DNA from: Hamiltosporidium magnivora
Taxonomy: Eukaryota > Microsporidia > Dubosqiidae
NCBI GenBank assembly: GCA_004325065.1
Contig: PITI01000172.1
Span: forward strand, 1 to 18,054
DNA length: 18,054 bases
Reading direction: 5' to 3'
The notes under the pieces were generated by a model. It did no database searches. It was not told the DNA's origin and worked only from the letters and a program-made list of their open reading frames with translations. The first letter of the stretch is position 1; each line of letters starts with the position of its first letter. Both the position numbers and the translations under genes were made by a program. Positions 1-9,529 of the stretch are shown here, piece by piece.

Positions 1-1482
1 AAATAATATTTATATGTCCATTCATCGTAATTTCTATTTTACAATGTAGTTTAAAAAATAACGTTGTTTATCACAACCACATTCCAGATATAACACAATC
101 AGGTATAAGAAGCATAAATCCTTATGTGAATAACCCATATTCACGATTAATTTTTCCCAGACATTGTATTTACAAATTAAGTTTTACGTAAATATTCTAA
201 TATTGATCGTTTTTCTGAAGCTTTAAATTAAAATTTATTTTATTGATTTTTAACATCAATTCACATATGACTTCCTTTGAACCTAATGTTTTGTATAGAT
301 GAGTTTTTTCTTACAGCAAGCTTCTAGAGAAGGTTTATGAAAGGGATATCTTAGAAATTTTACTGTTTATGTTTTTCTTCTAAGTGCGTCTGAGTTTGAT
401 TTTGCAGATTTTCTCTCCATTACCTGCCTGCGTCGTCTGAAAATGCAGGCTAAATCCCTCCTTGCTATTCCAGTTAAATATTAAAAGCATCCCTGTTAAT
501 TCTAGTATAAAGTTTATATATTGGTATTAATCAATTTAATTAAAATTTTCTAATTCGACCCACTATTTCTTCTCCAAAGTAATTTGATTTTACATAAATT
601 GTTCTTTATTAGAGTAGTGTCGAATTCATATTTTATCAGAGTACGTGGTGGTAAGAAAATATTAAATAAATCGCTATTTTTAATTTTCTGCCTTCATATG
701 TACCATTTTTTCAATAAATTGATAGAAAAATTCCAACTAAATTTCGAATTATAGTACTTTAAGTATAAGTCAGGTCTTTATTGGTATTATCCCCAATTCT
801 TTTTACTGCTAGAATTCCGAACAAATCAATTACTTCTCTAACTGAGAAAGAGTCAATATTTAACGTAATACTAGTAGCCAGTTTTTTGGCATGGTAACAC
901 CTTTAATATTTATAATGATGTTGGTTGCTCAATACTCAAATAAATTTAGAGAGTAAGACCGTGTATGGTTCAAAAAATAGGTCTAAGCTAGTCTAGCAAC
1001 AATTTTTTTAGTTCCACGAGATTTGAAATAGAAGGTTAGTTAAATTATTTCTTTTCTGATATCGTAAATACATTCGAAACAGATATATTTATCTCTTTTA
1101 AATCATTTTCTAAGCTCTTTAAGTCATAATTTTTTTTAAAATTCCGTTGCTAACCTTTCTCTTTCTGCCTATAATAATAAAGTAAATACATAGCTCATAC
1201 TTAAAGCTTTAAATCAAATAATCAGAAAAAAAATAGATATGATAAATGTTTTTTATATGAATCTTATTTCTTAAAAAATAAACTTCGAGAATCTTATTTA
1301 AGCATATATAAATTTAAACGTTTCACTGAGAAATGAAAAGTAAGAGGCACTGAAATTCGAATTAATTAGTTATTTTTATATCAAACAATTTCAAAATACT
1401 GAAAATTCGTTAAATTTCCACTGAAGAAGATCCTTAATTTATACTCACATATATTTACATAATTAAATAGAAATTATATTGT
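1..1482. other. AT-rich spacer, no convincing gene
   Basis: No long open frame is visible on either strand. The only stretch of mixed composition is about 370-525. There the minus strand is open from about 525 to 380, with an ATG at 490 and a TAG at 380-382, giving 36 codons from the ATG. The peptide resembles no family I know and the stretch is too short to call. A 6-bp GC-rich hairpin (GCCTGC/GCAGGC, 426-450) lies inside it. The rest is low-complexity A/T sequence. Confidence 0.6.
380..490 (-). CDS. Doubtful 36-codon ORF
   Basis: This is an ATG-to-TAG frame starting MLLIFNWNSKEG and ending KIKLRRT. The frame is open for about 12 more codons upstream of the ATG. Base composition is less AT-biased than the surroundings, which is the only reason to list it. 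There is no recognisable domain, no CCC leader motif and no partner gene. It could be a fragment of a decayed mobile element or a chance frame. Confidence 0.1.
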   Translation of the reverse strand: MLLIFNWNSKEGFSLHFQTTQAGNGEKICKIKLRRT

Positions 1483-1487
1483 TTATT
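1482..1487 (-). terminator. AATAAA poly(A) signal overlapping the stop codon
   Basis: On the minus strand the end of the leucine-rich-repeat gene reads CTT AAA TAA AC, so AATAAA overlaps the TAA stop. Very short 3' ends with poly(A) signals at or inside the coding end are common in microsporidia. The motif can arise by chance in AT-rich DNA, but the PUP2 gene in this window shows the same arrangement. Confidence 0.4.
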
Positions 1488-3813
1488 TAAGATTCAAATA
1501 TTTTGGTCCAAACTCTTCCATAAAATAGCATAATTTATTTTTTAAGGACCAATAAATATTTATTTCCAATTCCAATTTAGTAGGATGTTTGAAACATTTC
1601 ATCTTCAGTGTTAAATAAGAGAAATTTTTAAAGAATAAAAAATTCAATTTTAAACTTTTTAGATCCTTTAATTCCGAAATAAATATTATATCTCTCTTCT
1701 CCAATATAATTTCAGATAATTTCAAGTTTTCAATAAAATATTCATCTTTTATATCAAATAGATCAGAAAATGCAATATTTTCAAAATCACAATACTCGAG
1801 ACGTAGATTCTTTAGATTTCTTAAGTTTTTTAAAGCAGCTCTATCTTTTAATCCAATGGCATAACTATTAATCTCTAAATTATGAATATTTTCCATATTT
1901 TTATAAGAAAAAATATGACTTATCATACTATCTTGATAATTTTTACGGATAACCAATTCCTGAATATTAGGAAAAAATGAAAAATTAGGTAAAATATTTT
2001 CATCATTACTTATTTCATACGATTCAAATCTTTTGATTTTTTTCCATGAAAATTTACTATTTCCATATAGATTTATACAAAGAAGATGTATATCATTATA
2101 ATTTAGATTTAAACTTTCTAAATTATCCAATACGTCTATAAATTCTAGTATTTTTTCAAAATAATTTATTTCACATTTTTTATCAATTTTTAAATATATT
2201 ATACTCAGATTTTTTTTAAATTGAAAATCAAGATTATCAAATTCAAAATAACACATTTCAAATGAAATACCAATGCAATTTGGAAAAAATAACACGTCGT
2301 TCAAAAAACTTTCTGTTATTTTTGAATTAAAAATATAAATATTTTTTATTTTGTTCTTGATATTTAATTCTTTAAAAATTAATCTTTTAATAGAAATATT
2401 TTCTATATAAATATCAAAATATATAATTTCTTCAAAATTTAAAATTAAAAGGTAAAATTTTATCAGATCATATTCGATATTAACGGAATAATAGATTCTA
2501 ACTGAATCTTTCTTTACTTTTATATCTAAATTTTTAAAACTTGTAGGTGAGTATAAATATGAGAACTTATAATCCTTAGTATTTATTTCATATTTGGTAT
2601 TATTTCTTAAATGAAAAAAACTGCTTCTTTTATTATTATTAGATATTTCATTATTAAATTTAGTTATAATTTCTGTAATTGAAAATATATTTTCATTTAT
2701 AGAAATTGATTTAAAAAAATTAGAATTTAAAAAAATTATTGTATCAAATAGAATAATTAGCTTTGAAAAATCCGAAGAACATATATCGACTCTAGAATTA
2801 ATAATTGCTAATGTTGTTATATTTTTAAACACTTCATACTTATTTAAAAATTTTAGAAAGGTAATATCTGAACACGAAACTAGACATATTTCATTTATAG
2901 ATGGTAATAATAATAAACATACCGATAAATAATCGTCGGTATATTCATGAATTCCTGAAAAAACAACTTTTTTTATTGAAAAATAATGAAAAAAGTATGT
3001 TAAAAGATTTTTAAATTCAATAGAAATTCGTGCTTTTTTACTGATATCTCGAAATAATTCAGTATCGAACCAAAGAAAATCATTTAAATCGAATATTCCT
3101 TTTAAATTAACATCACATATGTTTGTATCGATTTCATTCTTTAATTTTATAGTATTTAAAAATTCTCTATTAAATAGAAATATTTCTAAGATTTTATAAA
3201 AAAATCTTTTGAGAAAAGAAACAGAAAAATTAATTCCTACTTCCTCACTGACCTTAGAAACTCCTTTAAATCTTATATTATAGGCTATCGACAATAATAA
3301 TATTTCAATCATTTGTTCAATTATTAGTTTGGATTCTTTATCATTTTCAAATTCAAATACATCAAATATTCTGATGAATCTCAACAGGTTTACTAAGCTT
3401 AAATTTTCCTTTAAAGCGGGAAACTGACGTATAAAATATTTAAAATGAATAAACTCATTGTGATTTAAGATTTTATCTTTTATATAAATATTATTGATTT
3501 CTGTATCCGAATCCTTTGAGTTAAATCTGAGTGGAAATATATTTTCTGAGAAAATCTCAATTTTATAGCAATTAGTGCATATTGTATGTTGATAACATTT
3601 ATAATCTTTATTTATAAACTTGGAAAGTGCAGCCTCATGCAATTTCAAATCATTCAAAAATTCAGAAATATTTTCAAGTTCATTGTAAAAATGCAGTATG
3701 TATTTTTTATTAGCCATCGTATATTTAAACATATAAAAACATAAAAAGATATTTGGTACCCTGCAAATTGTATTAAAGTATATTTTAATATCAGATGAAG
3801 TTGTTTTAAACAT
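1483..3813 (-). CDS. Large leucine-rich-repeat-like protein
   Basis: This intact 776-codon frame is the longest gene in the window. The C-terminal part shows leucine-rich-repeat spacing, for example LKNLRNLKNLRLEYCDF from about residue 661 and ELKDLKSLKLNFLFF from about residue 714, and similar degenerate L/I/F-x-x-L blocks run through the middle. Near the N-terminus a cysteine cluster (CYQHTICTNCY, about residues 73-83) could bind metal. Residues about 10-31 are fairly hydrophobic and could be a signal or anchor segment, but only if the first ATG is used; other Mets are at residues 28 and 33. The first ATG is preferred because a CCC motif (GCATCCC) lies 18 nt upstream of it. No enzyme motif is visible. 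Large families of fast-evolving leucine-rich-repeat proteins are known in several microsporidia and usually act in protein binding; the role here is unknown. Codon use is extremely A/T-biased and rich in Asn, Ile, Phe and Lys, like the rest of the window. It could instead be a divergent F-box/LRR-like adaptor, but no F-box is evident. Confidence 0.8.
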   Translation of the reverse strand: MFKTTSSDIKIYFNTICRVPNIFLCFYMFKYTMANKKYILHFYNELENISEFLNDLKLHEAALSKFINKDYKCYQHTICTNCYKIEIFSENIFPLRFNSKDSDTEINNIYIKDKILNHNEFIHFKYFIRQFPALKENLSLVNLLRFIRIFDVFEFENDKESKLIIEQMIEILLLSIAYNIRFKGVSKVSEEVGINFSVSFLKRFFYKILEIFLFNREFLNTIKLKNEIDTNICDVNLKGIFDLNDFLWFDTELFRDISKKARISIEFKNLLTYFFHYFSIKKVVFSGIHEYTDDYLSVCLLLLPSINEICLVSCSDITFLKFLNKYEVFKNITTLAIINSRVDICSSDFSKLIILFDTIIFLNSNFFKSISINENIFSITEIITKFNNEISNNNKRSSFFHLRNNTKYEINTKDYKFSYLYSPTSFKNLDIKVKKDSVRIYYSVNIEYDLIKFYLLILNFEEIIYFDIYIENISIKRLIFKELNIKNKIKNIYIFNSKITESFLNDVLFFPNCIGISFEMCYFEFDNLDFQFKKNLSIIYLKIDKKCEINYFEKILEFIDVLDNLESLNLNYNDIHLLCINLYGNSKFSWKKIKRFESYEISNDENILPNFSFFPNIQELVIRKNYQDSMISHIFSYKNMENIHNLEINSYAIGLKDRAALKNLRNLKNLRLEYCDFENIAFSDLFDIKDEYFIENLKLSEIILEKRDIIFISELKDLKSLKLNFLFFKNFSYLTLKMKCFKHPTKLELEINIYWSLKNKLCYFMEEFGPKYLNLK

Positions 3814-3830
3814 TTCAAGATTTTGATGTA

Positions 3831-3837
3831 GGGATGC
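3831..3837 (-). promoter_or_regulatory. CCC-type start-proximal motif of the LRR gene
   Basis: The minus strand reads GCATCCC, with CCC at 3833-3831, 18 nt before the ATG at 3813. CCC- or GGG-like motifs just upstream of start codons are a documented hallmark of microsporidian genes. The PUP2 gene has the identical GCATCCC core. The motif supports this gene being transcribed and the first ATG being its start. Confidence 0.5.
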
Positions 3838-6140
3838 GAATTCGTATTAACATAATTATTTGAATTAATTAAATCAAATTTAATTTATTTATTCATTAAA
3901 ATAAATGAAATACATGTTTGAATCGATTATTTTTTTTTAAAATACATTAAAATGATTATAATTTGAGAGATTAAATATTTCAGTTGATTAAATTCCTAAA
4001 TTTATGAAATATAAATATATTTTTAATTTCATAAAATTAAATTCTTTGTACAAGAATATTCTATCATCAGAATTCATACCGTCTAAATTTTAAAGCGCCA
4101 AATTATCATTAAAAAAGTTTAGTACCATCAGAACAGAAATCCGGGTATATTTGACACAATTTTTCTGGTTGTAAAATATATTAGTTCAAGACAGAAATAT
4201 GTAAAAAATAGATATATTATATTATAGGAATAACCAGTAATAACCATATATGAAAAAATATAATATCACGAATTAAAAGTAAAACAAATTATTAAAGAGA
4301 AACAATTTAAAAATTGAATGAAATATGTTTTTTAATTATAATTTTTGTCTGTTGATTTTACATCTCGTCTACTGTTTTATTGCTAAATTTTTCTATATTT
4401 GCCTCACATTTACATTTTATGTTGCCTCTTTTAGCAATTAAATTATTACAAATCAGGTTTTAATATTTTGTCCTTTATTGACACAATATTATCTTTTTAT
4501 TACATCATACTTAGACAGAGAATATGATTGTATGTGTGTTTAATCTCTATTAATTGCATACACTCATGCCTTTTATCAGTTTTTATTGTATTTCATCAAG
4601 ATGCCTTTCTTATTATTCCAAAAAATTAAATGGTTGTAGGTGAATCTTTTAATTTCAAAGACTGAATATTGCCTATATCTTTATGAGTATATAATGCAGT
4701 TTAAGATATATTCTGTATTGATTTATTCAATATTATCTAAACATATATAAAAGATCTATGTCAAACCCAAATCTAAAAAAAGTATTATTATTTATCACAA
4801 GGGCTTTATGAACTCAACCCGCATACATATTAAGTCGATCTTCTATGAATTTTTTTGTAGATTAGATATTTTTTAAATATGTTAATAAAATAAAAAAGGC
4901 AATTTTAGATAAATTCTGGCATAAGTTTGTAATCTAAAAAAAATTTTAGGTTCTACTATTTTTTTAAAATAAATCAATTTTTTTTTATTATTTTATTATA
5001 GAAAGTCAAAATGAAATAGCAAAAAATGTGTAAAATAGTTTATATTCAATGCGATTTATGTAGTTGAAATTTGTAAGTAATGATTAATAATTTGTTTAAA
5101 TTTGAGGCCAAAATAATATTAGAAATTATCAATGATGACTTCAAACTTATTAGTTAATTTGCATCTGCAAATATATTTTGTATTTTTTATTTTAGATAAT
5201 GTTCCTCATATAGATAACTAGTGCCGAATGCGAAAATAAAATCAAGATTAAAGCCATGAACCCGATCTAATTGCGCACTAGAAGACTCTCGTGAAATGAA
5301 AGCAATCATATTAGATATTTTTCTAAAGAACTTATAAAGTACACTAATTCATTGAACATCTGTAAGAAACGTCTAAATTGAAACAAAAATATAAACAATA
5401 AAAATTGATAAAATATTTTTCAGCAAGTCAGAATAAAATATAATGACTTCTTACCCTCGAGTTTTTTTATGAATTCAATTGTCCTGTGTGCTCAAAAGCT
5501 TGCGACCTCTGCTCAGGGGAAAGCAACCATAAAATCCAAAAAAAAAATAACATAGAATTGAAACGACTTATATCTTTTTATATTACAGCGTCCCATCACA
5601 TATTGACTTGAGATTATAGGAATTCACAAAACATAGCCAAAAATATTTTTTCTGACGTCCTAACTATTTCATTTCTATATCATTGCACATTTTTCAAGCC
5701 TATGACTATAACAAATTTTCATTTCTAAATTATCTATATTGATTTCAAGATATAATCAGAAAGATCTGTTTCGATGCCCATTTTCAAACGTGCAAAATAT
5801 ATTAATTATGGACTTATGCAAACTCAACAGTGAAAATATTTCGTTTCTATGAATCTTGTAAAAAAAATATTTAAATGACTTGTTTTATACTGCTTGTATA
5901 GTCCAAGGCGTCTTATTTCATTTTATTCACGGAAAAATTGATATGACACATGACAGGCATATAATTTAATATTTTTGTCTTCAATGTTGTTTTCGAGCAC
6001 AAATAAGTAAGAACGCGGTCAAATAAGCTAGCTTCTGATGTTTTTTCCGAGAATATGACTTACATGATTAGTAAAGATAACTATGAATAGTTGCAAATCA
6101 ATAACAAACCTTTTTCAAAACTACAACATCTTTTTAAAAT
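3838..6140. other. AT-rich spacer with one short cysteine-bearing open stretch
   Basis: No gene-length frame is seen on either strand. The only item of note is a plus-strand open stretch at 5447-5611 without an ATG start, described separately. Homopolymeric A and T runs dominate the rest. Confidence 0.6.
5447..5611 (+). pseudogene. Short open stretch with a CxxC-CxxC pattern, possible coding relic
   Basis: Fifty-four codons are open between two TGA codons, with no ATG. The peptide contains FNCPVCSKACDLCSGE, two CxxC pairs spaced as in a small zinc knuckle, followed by a Lys/Asn-rich segment. It may be a fragment of a decayed gene or mobile element. I do not recognise a family, and a chance pattern is quite possible at this length. 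Confidence 0.15.
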
Positions 6141-6836
6141 AGTGGCAAGTTTTATATTTGTTTTCAGTACATTTACGCTGTTTTAGGTTTAACATAAATA
6201 ACTGCTACCTAAAACTCCATCGGTACTCATTTTGATACCTACAGCTCAAAGCCTTCATTTACCAGGTGTGTATAACCCAATAAATAAGCGAGGTATTTGC
6301 CCGGCGTTCGATAATGTTCGTTGCATGAAGTGTGATCGTAGATCGAAACACCCAGGAATCTCCCAAGACTATGCAGCACTCGCACGTACTCAACACTTTC
6401 CAAACCTTATCAATTTCTAGATAAGATATATTTCAGAGATTTACATGAGATCCACGTAGATAATACAATGTGATACTATTGGTGTAACCTACTATTTGGC
6501 TTTCCCGGGTTTAAATGATTTTTGTTTTATATTTTCCAGGCGCTAAGTCTTCAAACCCGAGTAAGCAAGGGCTAGATTTCCATGCTTTTACATAGAAATC
6601 ATCTACATGCTCAGCTGCGGTCTGTAATCGAGTTACATAAAAAACTACAAATAAATTTGTAGAAAAAGTTTCGCTATTGTAGACCTCCTCCGACTCTTCA
6701 TATAAACACCCATAAAACACCCGAAAATTTGGTGAGGTTTTATTTCCACCAAAAATACAAACAAATATATCTTATATCAATCTCGCATACCCATTGCCAA
6801 GCAGATAGTTTTTTATGTGGTTATTCTCCCTCCACT
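6141..6836 (+). mobile_element. Dispersed ~0.7 kb repeat, copy A
   Basis: This 696-nt block is repeated at 11782-12470 (copy B, same orientation), and its last third recurs inverted at 17852-18054 (copy C). It starts AGTGGCAAG and ends CTCCCTCCACT, so the outermost five bases are inverted repeats (AGTGG/CCACT). Conserved landmarks shared with copy B include TCCATCGGTA (about 6217), GTGTGATCGTAGAT (about 6329), TATTTTCCAGGCGCT (about 6531) and the hairpin at 6645-6662. It holds two short frames, 62 codons (plus, 6232) and 69 codons (minus, 6511-6720). Neither matches a transposase I know, and copy B breaks both. The best reading is a non-autonomous, MITE-like DNA element or a remnant of a larger transposon. 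No target-site duplication could be recognised. Composition is clearly less AT-rich than its surroundings. Confidence 0.75.
6635..6818. repeat. Hairpin plus inverted 12-mer module in copy A
   Basis: ACATAAAAAACT at 6635-6646 overlaps a perfect inverted repeat, CTACAAATAAATTTGTAG (6645-6662; 8-bp arms, 2-nt loop). The reverse complement AGTTTTTTATGT lies at 6807-6818, 160 nt further on and close to the element end. The same layout occurs in copies B and C with 154-nt spacing, which suggests protein-binding sites or an RNA structure of the element. Confidence 0.7.
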
Positions 6837-7654
6837 GGATAGTTGTATATATAATGATTTATAAATAATTTCCATAAATTTTAGCGACCTGTATTTAAAA
6901 ATTCAATTAACATATTTCTAAACTTATGAAGTGAAGTATTCTTGATCTCGAAAATATAAACAAAAAAATATTAGATAATTCACAGATATCTATTCCCTGT
7001 TTTTGTTTAACAGCATGAGAAAAAACTTACGATTTTCCGACGACCAGCGTTGTGGTTAATCTGACTTACTCAGATGACCTACAACCCTAAAAAATCTTGA
7101 ATAATTAAACATAGGAATATCCATTTGAGATGCTTCCTATTTTCTATAAGTATTTTTTTTAAAGAAAAAATGAACATTCATAGCATCTACATGCCAACCA
7201 AAACTCAGATATATATTGTTTGATTTAAATTAAACTCAAGCATAATTTTCTAAGGTTTTTGTTTCAAAAAAAACAAGTTTCTCCAATCCCACACTTTTTC
7301 TAGAAGATCTTTAAAAGATTCAACTTGCAAATAATTTTTTTATATTTTTTTCAAAACGAAACAAGAATGCTATTTACATGTTTCTTAAATAAAAAAATAC
7401 TTGTATGGCATGTAAGATATGTTTATGTTTGTCATAAGCAGTATTAAATAGGTTTCAACATATTTACCTGGTCTTCAAAAAATTAAGCATAGCGATTTAC
7501 TATCAACAAATTCACAGATAATTTTTTGCAATCTGAGAGTCATTTTTTAATCTATTCTTCCAGATTCACTGGCCTTACATGGTTAATTGTTTATCGGGTT
7601 ACTAAATATTTGGTATCATAAAGAGAAAAAATCTAAGATGTAATAGTAAAAATT
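6837..7654. other. AT-rich spacer, nothing recognised
   Basis: Right flank of repeat copy A. It has poly-T and poly-A runs and no open frame of useful length on either strand. No RNA gene or further repeat copy was seen. Confidence 0.6.
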
Positions 7655-8013
7655 TTACGTCTCTCTTATATTATTGTATAATTTGTTTATCCTCTCCTTA
7701 AATGCTTTTTTATAACGTCTATTTTATTTCTATAGTCTAATTTTTGTTCTCAGTACTTCATAGACAGCTAAAATTATTTTCCCTGCTTTTTATTTGGAGA
7801 CCTTCTTTTGCTAAAAACATTCATTAGACCTTCCTGTTCTAAATTTTTTAAAATTAGTGTAGTTGTTCTGTCCTAACCATTTTTCATATGTAAGTGCTAA
7901 ATAATGCGATTTGTAATACAATTCTCATTCTTTTAAGAAGTCTTCGAATCAAGAACTCAATATTTGATAAGGAGACGAGAATCAAATTTAGATTTCCCCT
8001 CTTGTCCTATCAT
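7655..8013 (-). pseudogene. Decayed protein-coding stretch, family unknown
   Basis: Read on the minus strand from an ATG at 8013, the frame gives protein-like segments separated by stops. They are MIGQEGKSKFDSRLLIKY, then (after four stops) RTTTLILKNLEQEGLMNVFS and KRRSPNKKQGK. A frame slip near 7775 leads to IILAVYEVLRTKIRL and, past two more stops, NRRYKKAFKERINKLYNN, ending at a TAA at 7655-7657. Several helical, charged segments in mostly one frame suggest an old coding sequence. The basic helices would suit a DNA- or RNA-binding or mobile-element protein, but no family can be named. Chance cannot be excluded in AT-rich DNA. Confidence 0.3.
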
Positions 8014-8563
8014 GTTTTATGCATTCTTAAGGCAGGGTGGGGGTTTGTTTTCAGTTTATAAAGTGATTAGTTTATGTTTGGAATAAGTTTGTTATTTTTT
8101 ACATATCACTTCCTTAAAAACATTTCTCCTATCGTTTATAGCTTAGTTTGCACCATTTCGTATTATAAAATCCTTTTATTTGTACTCATTTCTTTATTCT
8201 ATTGCAATTAAGAAATATATGCTTTAACTAAATAAAAATGTATTTAAATTTTTTAATAGCTGCATAAATAAATTTATTGATACTTGAATAAACTAACACA
8301 AATACTTTCATTTATCCAATTATTCCTAAAAATTTTTCAAAAAAAAAATAATTTGAAATATACTAAAAATAGTAATTTAAGATATATTTAAAAAAATATA
8401 TATTTATTTTTAGAATATTTTTTTTAATTTAGCTTATTTAATTAAATCAAAAAACATCTAAATGTAAGAAAAAAATCAAAAATTTACATAAATAGATAAT
8501 TTTAGTTTTTTTTAAAAAATTTAATTTAAATTATAAATAAATTGAAAAAAAATAATCCATACG
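8014..8563. other. Very AT-rich leader region before the USP gene
   Basis: No gene. The last ~240 bases are almost pure A/T with long A and T runs, as expected for a nucleosome-poor promoter. Unlike the other two genes, no CCC or GGG motif lies directly before the ATG; the only C pair is in AATCCATACG. Confidence 0.5.
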
Positions 8564-9529
8564 ATGCGCCTTCAAGTTCTATTAATTGCAATTGAATTGA
8601 TACTTACTGCAAAAAAATCATCTAAAAAAGCAACATGGAACCAAAATATATATCCAAAATTAAAAAATCAGAAAAATATCTGCTATTTTAATTCTTTAAT
8701 TCAATGCCTGTATAATATTGAAAGCTTTTTTGATTTTATAATAAATCATGATAAAAATCCATCAAAACCTGTAACTTCAAATATTAGAGCAATAATTGGT
8801 CGTATGAGTAAAGAAAAAAATTCAATTGAGTCAGTTTCTTATTTAGAAAACGCGATATTTGAATACAAAGATCATGGATTTGTGCTAAGTAAACAAAATG
8901 ATGCATCTGAAATATTTATCTACATAATTAATAAAATGATTGAAGAAGCCATTACTTCAAAAATTAATGAGCATAAATCTATTGAAGCTAAAGAAAATAA
9001 AAAACTTCGTGAATTATTTTATTTAAGTTTTTTCTATAAATTTAAATGCCAGAAGTGCAGCTATGCAAGTAGAACAAATAATGAAATAACCAACGCGATT
9101 AATGTTGCAATCGCTAAATCTGTTCAAGAAGCCCTAAATAAACATTTTAAATCGTCGGAACCTGTAGAAAAAGATTGTGAAAGTTGTAAAGGAAAGAATA
9201 TTACAACAGAGAAAAGGTGTGAAATAATTGATTCACCACAAATTCTAACAATCATTTTCAAAACTTTTAATAATGATGCTAAAAAATTGCAAAATGAAAT
9301 CTTTATTGAAGAAAATATTGTTTTTCATCGTAGTCAATATAAATTAAAAGGATTTATAAAACATATAGGAGCTAAAACTTCATCAGGTCATTATATTGCA
9401 TACGTTTTAAAAAGGAATACTCTTGTATATTTTAATGATGATTCAAAAAGGGATTTAACCCAGAAAGAAAAAGAAGATGCACTTAACAAAGGAAAACCAT
9501 ATGTTCTATTTTACGAGAGAATTACCTAA
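8564..9529 (+). CDS. USP/UBP-family deubiquitinase (peptidase C19) with signal-peptide-like N-terminus
   Basis: This protein of 321 residues would hydrolyse ubiquitin or ubiquitin-like conjugates. The Cys box is LKNQKNICYFNSLIQCLYN, with predicted nucleophile Cys40 and the oxyanion Asn35 kept; its layout resembles the USP7 box. The usual Gly three residues before the Cys is Lys37, and the usual Thr is Ile39. QNDASEIF (residues 111-118) is the conserved Q-x-D-A-x-E block. Two CxxC pairs (Cys162/165 and Cys205/208) form a probable zinc site in the fingers. The His box is SGHYIAYV (His276), followed by YFNDD with Asp292/293. The length is close to a bare catalytic domain. Residues 1-16 (MRLQVLLIAIELILTA) look like a signal peptide, with Glu11 an oddity in the hydrophobic core. 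The start is secure: an in-frame TGA lies 19 nt upstream and the next Met (81) is past the nucleophile. No operon; neighbours are far away. Family call is firm; secretion and activity are inferred. Confidence 0.88.
   Translation: MRLQVLLIAIELILTAKKSSKKATWNQNIYPKLKNQKNICYFNSLIQCLYNIESFFDFIINHDKNPSKPVTSNIRAIIGRMSKEKNSIESVSYLENAIFEYKDHGFVLSKQNDASEIFIYIINKMIEEAITSKINEHKSIEAKENKKLRELFYLSFFYKFKCQKCSYASRTNNEITNAINVAIAKSVQEALNKHFKSSEPVEKDCESCKGKNITTEKRCEIIDSPQILTIIFKTFNNDAKKLQNEIFIEENIVFHRSQYKLKGFIKHIGAKTSSGHYIAYVLKRNTLVYFNDDSKRDLTQKEKEDALNKGKPYVLFYERIT

Noticed and set aside
426..450. GC-rich hairpin as a terminator or RNA element
   Set aside because: It has only six base pairs with a 13-nt loop and no supporting context; it is likely to be chance.
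6232..6420. 62-codon plus-strand ORF in repeat copy A
   Set aside because: Copy B has an indel and stops in the same stretch, and there is no recognisable domain. It is treated as part of the repeat.
6511..6720. 69-codon minus-strand ORF in repeat copy A
   Set aside because: Copy B is broken in this frame and copy A itself is shifted relative to copy C upstream. It is noted as a possible coding relic, not called a gene.
6141..6836. The dispersed repeat as a solo LTR
   Set aside because: The ends are AGTGG/CCACT and not TG/CA, and no primer-binding site or polypurine tract was seen beside any copy.
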